A DNA stretch of 52,325 nucleotides from an uncultured Clostridia bacterium (GTDB lineage Bacteria > Bacillota > Clostridia > Christensenellales > UBA1242). The notes under the pieces were generated by a model, which worked only from the letters and a program-made list of their open reading frames with translations, was not told the origin of the DNA and ran no database searches. Location of the stretch: the NCBI GenBank assembly GCA_944345705.1, contig CALVML010000008.1, positions 1 through 52,325 on the forward strand, given 5' to 3'. Below, piece by piece: positions 17,759-24,708 of this stretch (the first letter of the stretch is position 1; the number at the start of each line of letters is the position of its first letter). The position numbers and the translations under genes are program-made.

Positions 17759-19807
17759 TTACACCTCATTCCTACTACTATCTGCTAATGCAAACGGAAA
17801 CACTTTTTCTGCTCCATTCTCCATCAATCTATATCCACATATTGTAAAAGTCCATTTGGAATCCACCATATCATCAATGAGCAATATATCTTTGGGAACA
17901 TTAACTCCTTCAATAATATGAAAAGATTCAAAAGCATTTTCGCATTGATGTGGGCTGTTTTGCATATACTTTTGTTCTCTTGCCGGTTCTTTTTTTAAAG
18001 TCTCAAGAAACTCAATGTTTAGTTTTTTCGCCAACCTCTCAGCAAAATTTTTAACAATATCGCTTCTAAGTGATGGAACAAATGTTAATGCTTTAATACC
18101 ATTTTCTTTCACAACATTTTTTAATACATCCACACTTTTCCCAAGTAGCTCATCACAAAATTGTTTATTTTCATATTTATCCTTTTTAACAAGTTCTCCA
18201 TACCCTACATCTCCATATTTACTTAACGCAATTCCTTCTTGATTTATATATTCCATAGTAGTCTTTCCTGAATATTTTTTATTAGGCCATTTTTTTCGAG
18301 GAGAAAATTTAATTATTAAACTATTTACATATTGTAAAGCTTCATCTATATCATCTAGATTAATATTATTGTCAAAAACGTTTTCACCTAAACAATTAGA
18401 ACATTTACCACACTCTTTGGCAGACAAGTCATCAAGACAATTAACAACAAATTTACTATAACACTCTTTTGTATTCAATAATCCTTGCATTTGTTCCATT
18501 TCTTTTCTCTTCGCCTGTTTTACTTCGTTATAGTGCTCTTCATTATAAATATAATCATTTGGTGATGCATAGCATTTATTTTTCTCAAAAAATACTACGT
18601 CCTCATTTTCCAAAAACATCAAAGCTTTCTCAATTTCTCTATTTTCAATATTAACATAAAACTTAATATCATCCTTTTTTAACCCATCATGATTTCTCAC
18701 TACTTCTAGAACTTTCTCACAATCATCTTTTTTAGGAAACGCTGTTTCTATGAAATATTCGTTAATTTGTTTATCTTCTTGTCCATACATTAAAATTGCA
18801 TAGGCTTTATCAATATTTCTTCCAGCTCTTCCAATTTGTTGATAATAACTTATTATATTTGAAGGACACTGATAATGAACAACAAAGCCAATATCGCCTT
18901 TATCATAACCCATACCCAACTTAATAGTTGCCACAATAACTTTGATTTCATTTTTCTGAAATTTTTCAATCGCTTCTTGAAGTTCTGTTTTTTTTGAATC
19001 ATCAGAATAATATGGCATGGCATTAATTCCATGCTTGTTGAGAAAATCTGAAACATAGTCGCAATCTCGTTTTGTTAAACAATATATAATTCCAGTACCC
19101 GGCAAATTGTTTATATTTTTTAACATCCATGCGTACCTTGTCGCCCTGTCAGGCATAAATAAAACTTTAATACACAAAGACTCTCTTGTTAATGGTCCTC
19201 TGGAAACAAAAAAATCTCCACCAAGCTGTTCTTTTAAATCTTCTACAACTCTATTATTTGCAGTGGCTGTTGTCGCCAAAACAGGAACACTTGCTGGCAA
19301 GTTTTCAACAACCCTAATGAGTTTGCAATATTTTAATCTAAAATCATGTCCCCAATCAGAGATACAGTGTGCCTCATCAAAAACAAACAAACCAATCTTT
19401 ATTTCTGGCAAAGCCGATTGAACTTCAGGATTAAATAAAGTCTCGGGAGTAATAAAAATTACATCAAGTTTATTACTCTTCAAAGAATCAATAATTTCAC
19501 TGTGTCTTTCTTTTGTTGTATAGTTTAGCCTATCACATTTAAGTTCTAACTTATTGGCAGCCTCAAGTTGATTCTCCATAAGAATTAGTAATGGACTTAC
19601 AACAAGAGTCACTCCTTTACCCTGTTCTCTTAAAATTTTAGTGGACAAAAAATAAACCAAACTTTTACCCCAACCAGTTTTTTGTACAACAAGTGTTCTC
19701 TTGTGAGATAATGTCGCTTCAATTGCTTCCAACTGCCCGCTTCTAAATGTAGAACCTTCGCCATATGTTTGATCTAAAATTTCATATGCTCTTTTTTTTA
19801 TTTCCAT
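17759..19807 (-). CDS. RecQ-family helicase with C-terminal phosphoribosyltransferase domain
   Basis: 682 residues. Residues 1-~340 form a superfamily 2 helicase core: Walker A QKTGWGKS (42-49), FDEAHCISDWGHDFR (DEAH plus aromatic-rich loop), TTATAN, and QIGRAGRN (motif VI). A Cys cluster (CYSKFVVNCLDDL...CGKCSNCLG, ~450-470) is the RecQ zinc-binding element. The last ~130 residues are a ComF/type I PRTase-like domain with ILLIDDMVDSKWT (641-653), the PRPP-binding loop. No HRDC domain. The start ATG follows AAGGTG, and a TATAAT box lies at 19834-19829. The PRTase half suggests nucleotide or PRPP chemistry coupled to DNA unwinding. It forms a two-gene operon with the DprA-like protein. Confidence 0.88.
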   Translation of the reverse strand: MEIKKRAYEILDQTYGEGSTFRSGQLEAIEATLSHKRTLVVQKTGWGKSLVYFLSTKILREQGKGVTLVVSPLLILMENQLEAANKLELKCDRLNYTTKERHSEIIDSLKSNKLDVIFITPETLFNPEVQSALPEIKIGLFVFDEAHCISDWGHDFRLKYCKLIRVVENLPASVPVLATTATANNRVVEDLKEQLGGDFFVSRGPLTRESLCIKVLFMPDRATRYAWMLKNINNLPGTGIIYCLTKRDCDYVSDFLNKHGINAMPYYSDDSKKTELQEAIEKFQKNEIKVIVATIKLGMGYDKGDIGFVVHYQCPSNIISYYQQIGRAGRNIDKAYAILMYGQEDKQINEYFIETAFPKKDDCEKVLEVVRNHDGLKKDDIKFYVNIENREIEKALMFLENEDVVFFEKNKCYASPNDYIYNEEHYNEVKQAKRKEMEQMQGLLNTKECYSKFVVNCLDDLSAKECGKCSNCLGENVFDNNINLDDIDEALQYVNSLIIKFSPRKKWPNKKYSGKTTMEYINQEGIALSKYGDVGYGELVKKDKYENKQFCDELLGKSVDVLKNVVKENGIKALTFVPSLRSDIVKNFAERLAKKLNIEFLETLKKEPAREQKYMQNSPHQCENAFESFHIIEGVNVPKDILLIDDMVDSKWTFTICGYRLMENGAEKVFPFALADSSRNEV

Positions 19808-19902
19808 TTTTACACCTTATTCTGTTTTATTATAACATATTTTTTGTTACAATAACGCTATACTTTTAATTTTTTTCTTTTAGATGATAAATTAAGTTTT
19901 CG

Positions 19903-20892
19903 TTATATTCTAAAATACTTTTGATTTTTGCTGGTTGGTTTGTCGGGTTCGGTCATGCCGATTAGTCCAGCATCTAGGGCTGGCTGTAAGTAGTTTTTCC
20001 TAAAACCAACACGGGACTTTAAATTTAGTTTTTGCATAAGTTCGGTTGCAGATTGAGGATAACTTTCAATCACTTTCATAAGTCCTGTAATTTGATTGTT
20101 TATATGGTTATAATGATTTCTTGTGTCGGTTATTATATCTTTGATTGCCTTGTTTATCACATCTAACATAAACACAATAAAAATGTTTGATTTGGCTTGG
20201 CTTGTTGATAATGTTATTGCATTGTAATATTCTTCTTGATTATCCTTAATTATGCTTTCAATAGGTATCCAAGCAAAGATTGGCTTCCAACTTGCAAGGA
20301 GTGCTGTTTGCCAAAGTCTTCCCATTCTCCCATTTCCATCTCGAAGTGGATGGATAAACTCAAATTCATAATGAAAAACGCTAGACTTAATGAGCATATT
20401 TGCTGGACTAGTCTTTAACCAGTCAAAAAGTTGACTTAGTTGCTCTGGAACAAACTCTGCTGGTGGAGCAAGATGAACAACTTTTCCGTGCTCATTATAA
20501 ACTCCAACTTGTCCAGTTCTTATTTTCCCCGCTTCGCTTACAAGCCCATTCATCATTATTCCGTGAATTCTTAACAAATCATCAATACTATAAGGATTTA
20601 TATTTTCAATTTCTTTATAAGCCAAATTTGCATTTTGCACTGCAACTATATCTTTCTTTGGTCCAAGCACTCGTTTTCCGTCAATAACATCTGTCACCTG
20701 CTCAATTGAAAGAGTGTTGTTTTCAATCGCAAGAGAAGAATGAATAGATTTAATTCTATTCACCCTGCGAAGTCTTGGTAATTTCTCAAGTTCACTAACT
20801 CCAAAGAGTTTTCCTAAATTTTCCATAATCTCGGAAACTAACTCTAACATCTCATCAGTTATTTCATAAGGCGGAATATATTTTTCATCCAT
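19903..20892 (-). CDS. Fic family protein (class II, SoFic-like)
   Basis: About 329 residues. The Fic catalytic motif is complete: FIHPLRDGNGRMGR (H-P-x-x-D-G-N-G-R-x-x-R) near residues 180-192. An inhibitory helix motif S-x-x-x-E-N (SLAIEN) lies near residue 55, so it is a class II Fic, normally self-inhibited. An N-terminal Fic_N-type segment (PPYEITDEMLELV) and a C-terminal winged-helix-like region (SATELMQKLNLKSRVGF) complete the usual layout. Fic enzymes transfer AMP or other nucleotide parts to target hydroxyls. Start ATG 20892 has GGAGA eight bases upstream; ATG 20907 is an alternative. Solo Fic proteins of this architecture are known antiphage genes, and the RecQ-PRTase/DprA pair lies directly downstream. 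Confidence 0.88.
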   Translation of the reverse strand: MDEKYIPPYEITDEMLELVSEIMENLGKLFGVSELEKLPRLRRVNRIKSIHSSLAIENNTLSIEQVTDVIDGKRVLGPKKDIVAVQNANLAYKEIENINPYSIDDLLRIHGIMMNGLVSEAGKIRTGQVGVYNEHGKVVHLAPPAEFVPEQLSQLFDWLKTSPANMLIKSSVFHYEFEFIHPLRDGNGRMGRLWQTALLASWKPIFAWIPIESIIKDNQEEYYNAITLSTSQAKSNIFIVFMLDVINKAIKDIITDTRNHYNHINNQITGLMKVIESYPQSATELMQKLNLKSRVGFRKNYLQPALDAGLIGMTEPDKPTSKNQKYFRI

Positions 20893-20921
20893 AACCAATA
20901 TCTCCATTTTTTGATAATATG

Positions 20922-20990
20922 ATTATACCCTATCTACATATTAAAAGTCAACCATCTTATATATTTTCTTATATACTTTCTTGTATGTTA
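20922..20990 (-). promoter_or_regulatory. Fic promoter with upstream AT repeats
   Basis: TTGACT (20951-20946), 18-bp spacer, TATAAT (20927-20922) on the minus strand, 30 bases before the Fic start. Just upstream (about 20957-20990) is an imperfect tandem repeat of period 12 (AAGAAAGTATAT / AAGAAAATATAT), possibly an operator or UP element. Confidence 0.65.
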
Positions 20991-21222
20991 TTTTTGATTA
21001 GAAAAACTCAAATATACAAAATTTAATTCATAATATATTTAGTTTTAGATAGTTCTAGACAGTCCAAAATAGACAGCATTTTTCATAAACATTGAGCATA
21101 AGTGTCGGTAGGTGTCAGCGAATTTTAAGATGGACAGTAAATGAAAAAATACTAGCGATTTTGCTAGTATTTTTGCAGTGTTTTGAAATATAGAGCAAAA
21201 GATGCTTTGTGATATGGGTATG

Positions 21223-21267
21223 TTGGTAAGGCGGAGGTCATGGGTTCGAGTCCCATCATAAGCTCCA
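21223..21267 (+). pseudogene. 3' half of tRNA-Thr(GGT), integration-site remnant
   Basis: Begins exactly at the anticodon loop: TTGGTAA (anticodon GGT), then GGCGG (3' anticodon stem), AGGTC variable region, T arm ATGGG-TTCGAGT-CCCAT, 3' acceptor strand CATAAGC, discriminator T and encoded CCA. No matching 5' half (GCTTATG..., CCGCC) is found upstream. A tRNA cut at the anticodon loop is the classic product of integration by a tyrosine recombinase, in which the element carries or displaces the 3' half. The orientation implies that the intact gene is to the left of the window. Confidence 0.85.
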
Positions 21268-21492
21268 GACTTCAAAAAGTCGCTAAAAGCCTTTAGTTTA
21301 CGCAAGCTCTGCTTATAAATAAAGGGATTAAGCGATTTTTTGTTTTTGTTAAAATTTCCAAAAATGGCAGGGCTCTTCCATGTTATAGTAAGACCATTTA
21401 GGACCATTTTGTATAGTAAAAAATTGAAATTTGATTGATAATTTTGTTTTTAATCATAAAGCATAAAAAACAAATAGTGAGGTGGAGCATGT

Positions 21493-21954
21493 TTAGTTGT
21501 AATTAAAGCCAACTATACTACAACTTGGCACTATTAAAAATGGCGTGTCTTGGCTTGGTGCAATGTTGAATGCTTTGCACATAAAAGCCCCCAAATTTAC
21601 CCCAGATGTTACACAAACAACATAGTCGTCTGCGCTGTATTGCTTGGTAATCTCGTTTAAAAAAGCAATAATTCGTGTTTGCAAATCTACCCAGCTTTCA
21701 CCTGACACACTGCCGAATTCATTTAATCTTGGCTCTACAATAATAGGCTTTTTAAGCTTTTTATTTAGTATTTGGGCAGTTTTTGTGCATCTGTAAAAAT
21801 TTGAGGTGTAAATTGCCTTAATTTTGTCCTTAAAGTCTACAAAAAGCCTGGCGGTTAGTTTGCAATCTTTGTATCCAAGCCTTGTAAGTTTGTCGTTTTG
21901 AGATGGCGGGTTGTCCATGCTTCTTTGCCCATGATGCAAATATATAACTTTCAT
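21493..21954 (-). CDS. Histidine-phosphatase-like protein with altered active site
   Basis: About 153 residues. Start ATG 21954 (MKVIYLHHGQRSM) has GGGGAT upstream; a longer reading adds 40 hydrophobic residues that look artefactual. The fold markers are LHHGQR, FYRCTKTAQIL (equivalent to S.L.R..QTA) and EFGSVSGES. The normal RHG is HHG: the phospho-accepting His can be kept but the preceding Arg is His. The normal VSHGG near the end is VTSGVN, so the second catalytic His is replaced. It may be an inactive or repurposed member. It is flanked by two tRNA-Thr 3'-half copies, so it may be cargo of a small integrated unit. Confidence 0.65.
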   Translation of the reverse strand: MKVIYLHHGQRSMDNPPSQNDKLTRLGYKDCKLTARLFVDFKDKIKAIYTSNFYRCTKTAQILNKKLKKPIIVEPRLNEFGSVSGESWVDLQTRIIAFLNEITKQYSADDYVVCVTSGVNLGAFMCKAFNIAPSQDTPFLIVPSCSIVGFNYN

Positions 21955-22074
21955 ATTATCCCCTTGCTTTAAAAATTTATAACCAGCCTTGTTCAGAAGT
22001 AGTATAAACACATAATACACTATTTTTAAAGTCAAAGCAAGCACTTGCAAATATATTAGCAATTGTTTTATCAA

Positions 22075-22428
22075 TATTTTTAGAAAAAAATTTATTTCAG
22101 TTTAAATTAGTCATTTTTAGAAAAAAACCAGTAAGATTTTTGAAATAAGTGCATTATTTTGGATGTTTAGGGTCAAAATGTCCTACCACTTTGATAAAAA
22201 TAGTAGGACCAAATTAATTTTAAATGTCTAAACACCTGTGATTTTGGGCTATTTTAGGCAGGTGTAAAACTCTGTTAAAAAAGTCGACAATTTTGTTCAA
22301 TCTGAGGTCATTGGTTTGAGTCCCATCCATCAATTTCAGAAAATATAAAACCTTTGAATTAAAGGCTAGCCTTTTAAAAAGGGGTTTTATTTTTGCCAAA
22401 ATCTATATTAAATTTATAATAGTATGTA
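22075..22428. other. Structured intergenic scar with hairpins
   Basis: Gene-free stretch that contains GTCCTAC...GTAGGAC (22180-22186 / 22203-22209), ACACCTG...CAGGTGT (22232-22238 / 22259-22265), the degenerate tRNA-Thr fragment at 22305-22328 and a possible weak terminator before 22400 (AAAACC...GGGGTTTTATTTTT). No coding frame is evident. Confidence 0.5.
22305..22328 (+). repeat. Second, degenerate tRNA-Thr 3' fragment (att-like direct repeat)
   Basis: GAGGTCATTGGTTTGAGTCC followed by CATC matches the variable region and T arm of the fragment at 21235-21258 in 22 of 24 positions, in the same orientation. The similarity ends at the acceptor strand. It is best read as an older attachment-site copy, so the 1.08 kb between the two copies (with the histidine-phosphatase-like gene) could be a separate insertion. 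Confidence 0.6.
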
Positions 22429-22456
22429 TTGACATTTTGAATTTATTAATTATAAT
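22429..22456 (+). promoter_or_regulatory. Sigma-A promoter of the transglutaminase-like gene
   Basis: TTGACA (22429-22434), 16-bp spacer, TATAAT (22451-22456). The transcript would start near 22463, giving a short leader that holds GAGAGG in front of ATG 22478. Confidence 0.75.
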
Positions 22457-22477
22457 TAATAAAAAGAGAGGTCGAAT

Positions 22478-24097
22478 ATGTATAATTTTGTAGATCATAG
22501 ACCAATACCAGGAGAAATATATCTTTCAGGTGATGAAATAGAAACAAGACGAAGTACTTATCCTTTTGATAAATACATTGCAATCTCCGACACAAACTTA
22601 GAAGAATTAAAAGAACTTTTTGCTTCTAATCCTTCAAATGAATATGCAATTGTTATGGATAAAAGTTTATCGCTTAATAAAGAGTTGATGGAGTTTTTGG
22701 CTAAAAACAGTTCTAAAAATGTATTTTATATTAGAGAAAATAACTCTTCATCTGAAACAACTTTGTATGACGAAAATGAAACAAGAATACTTGCTGACAA
22801 TGTCAATTTTTTAAGAGATAAGTATAATAAAGATATTCAATTTGAAGACGGAAGCACTATAGAGCATGCATTAGACGCAAGTAGAAAAATTAATGAATTT
22901 GTGGAACATGTAAACAAAGTAAAAGAGGACGGAACTACCCTGTCCCCATTAGAAAAGTATATCTGTGCATATCAATTTGTTTCTAGTTTTATGTATAAAT
23001 CCGAAAACGAGGAGAAAGAAAACTATTTAACATCTAGAAATCTCGTTTCTATATTAACTGGTGATAAAATTGTGTGCGAGGGATATGCTGCAATGTTAAA
23101 AGAAATATGTACAAGGCTAAATATCCCTTGTGAAATACAATATTTTGACTTTAAAGATAGTGATACAGGACACGCCAACAATCTGGTTAAAATAAATGAT
23201 GATAAGTATAATATTCATGACAGCATTTATTATGCCGATGCTTGTTGGGATAGTAAAAGCACGAAAAATGGAAAAATTATCCCTAACACATTTATATATG
23301 CTTTTATGGACTATTCAGATATGACAAAAATAGAGCCAAATATACTTAATAAATATTCCAATTATAGAGTTTATGGAAATTTATTGCCTACTAAGCAAAA
23401 AATAATTGAACTTAAAAAAGAATATAAAGAAAAATATGAAGATAAAGGTGCTTTAGAAAAAACTATAAAATCTAAAAAAGAACAGTATAGGCAACAATAC
23501 ATAAAAAAAATTGATGATTGCCTAAAAGATTATAATATTGAAGGTAGTGAAACGCCTATTGCAGAACTATCAGCCTATCTAGAACTCGATTTGCAAATAT
23601 TCATTTTAGATATTTTTGAAAAGAAGGAAGACCAAGTAAGCAAAGATATCTTATTTGATATAGGTAAAAGTAAAAATTTATCAAGAGAGCAATTGAAAGA
23701 GCATATAATTCAATATTTAAATGAAGAAATCGACAGAAAAGTCAGATGGGAAACTGAAGATGAAAAAAGAAAATTAGAAGGCGAAATTTTGAAAGTAACT
23801 GATAAAAATAAAGAATTACCATCTGCTTATTATAATAATACAGAAGGAAGGCTTAAACCAGATTCAATAGATTTTAAAAAACTGGCAAATATATGTAGAA
23901 ATATATATAATTTTTTTGAAGACGATCATTATATAAATGAAATATTTGATGGTAATTTGAAGCAGTATACTGAAGATTCATTGAAACAATCTTTTATGAA
24001 AGTTATAAATGACGAACGCTTTAGCAAAGAAGATATAGAAAATCCTATGATTCAAAACTTTATAAAAGCTTGCAATAAGCATCAAGAAAAAGAATAG
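22478..24097 (+). CDS. Transglutaminase-like domain protein
   Basis: 539 residues, no signal peptide or membrane segment. A transglutaminase-like core with the Cys-His-Asp triad lies between residues ~175 and 275: KIVCEGYAAMLKEICTRLNI (Cys), TGHANNLVKI (His) and YYADACWDS (Asp). The first 170 residues are not recognised. The last ~220 are Lys/Glu-rich, probably helical (KEYKEKYEDKGALEKTIKSKK). Intracellular transglutaminase-like proteins can be proteases or amide-forming enzymes; neither is proven here. It has its own promoter and no operon partner. It sits just right of the island scar, so it may be island cargo or the first chromosomal gene. No clear terminator follows. Confidence 0.7.
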   Translation: MYNFVDHRPIPGEIYLSGDEIETRRSTYPFDKYIAISDTNLEELKELFASNPSNEYAIVMDKSLSLNKELMEFLAKNSSKNVFYIRENNSSSETTLYDENETRILADNVNFLRDKYNKDIQFEDGSTIEHALDASRKINEFVEHVNKVKEDGTTLSPLEKYICAYQFVSSFMYKSENEEKENYLTSRNLVSILTGDKIVCEGYAAMLKEICTRLNIPCEIQYFDFKDSDTGHANNLVKINDDKYNIHDSIYYADACWDSKSTKNGKIIPNTFIYAFMDYSDMTKIEPNILNKYSNYRVYGNLLPTKQKIIELKKEYKEKYEDKGALEKTIKSKKEQYRQQYIKKIDDCLKDYNIEGSETPIAELSAYLELDLQIFILDIFEKKEDQVSKDILFDIGKSKNLSREQLKEHIIQYLNEEIDRKVRWETEDEKRKLEGEILKVTDKNKELPSAYYNNTEGRLKPDSIDFKKLANICRNIYNFFEDDHYINEIFDGNLKQYTEDSLKQSFMKVINDERFSKEDIENPMIQNFIKACNKHQEKE

Positions 24098-24369
24098 GAA
24101 TGGAATAACCTTAAAGTCTAAAAGCTTAAACATTATAAATTTAAAAAAATACTTTACCGCATTTAGTAAAGAAATAAAATTATGTTTAATACGCTAGCTC
24201 ATATATTCACACTTTTTTATCTGTTTTTAGTTAAGCTCGTTTATGGGCAAAAGCAAAATTTTGACAATCTAATTTAAGTAAGTTTAGTAAAAGAAAAATT
24301 TTGGTTGCAATTTTATAGACGATAAAAGAAATTTTTAAAAAATAAAAATAGTGAAAGCGATAAATTTCG

Positions 24370-24397
24370 TTGACTTTTCTAAAAAATTAGTTATAAT
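24370..24397 (+). promoter_or_regulatory. Promoter of the aspS-gatCAB operon
   Basis: TTGACT (24370-24375), 16-bp spacer, TATAAT (24392-24397). It directly precedes the T-box leader, whose conserved GATGAAGAAAAGTAAC start lies at about 24409. Confidence 0.75.
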
Positions 24398-24404
24398 ATA
24401 ATAA

Positions 24405-24656
24405 AAGCGATGATGAAGAAAAGTAACATAGATACTTTTTTACAGAGAAGTGAGAGTGCTGAGAACTCACTAAAGAGCCTATGCGAAAGAACACTTTGGA
24501 GTTGTCTTTTCGAAAAATATTTTTTAGTAGGGAAGACCGGGTAAGCCCGTTATAGCTTTATAGAGTGGAGAATTTTTCTCAAGTTAGGTGGCACCGCGAG
24601 TCATTCGTCCTAACACTATGACAAAAAGTCTAGTGCTTATGGCGGATGACTTTTTT
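24405..24656 (+). promoter_or_regulatory. T-box riboswitch, tRNA-Asn (possibly also tRNA-Glu) responsive
   Basis: Leader RNA that couples transcription of aspS-gatCAB to uncharged tRNA. The AG-rich start of stem I is near 24409. The specifier region reads AAAGAACACT with GAA (24489-24491) overlapping AAC (24490-24492). A GACCGGGTAAGCCCG hairpin follows. The T-box antiterminator sequence AGGTGGCACCGCG is at 24586-24598. The competing terminator pairs 24599-24609 with 24641-24651, with an inner CACTA/GAC...GTC/TAGTG stem and a T run at 24651-24656. AAC as specifier fits an operon that makes Asn-tRNA. From memory, the equivalent Clostridium acetobutylicum leader has been reported to read both tRNA-Asn and tRNA-Glu through the same overlap. 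Confidence 0.9.
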
Positions 24657-24708
24657 GATTTAGTTTGCTAATATCTAAATAAAAATTAGAAAATTAAAAG
24701 GAGAATAT

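Noticed and set aside
21045..21407. Minus-strand frame with the phrase AYDGTRTHDLRLT
   Set aside because: This phrase is the well-known spurious translation of the antisense of a tRNA; it lies over the tRNA-Thr 3' half and has no ribosome-binding site.
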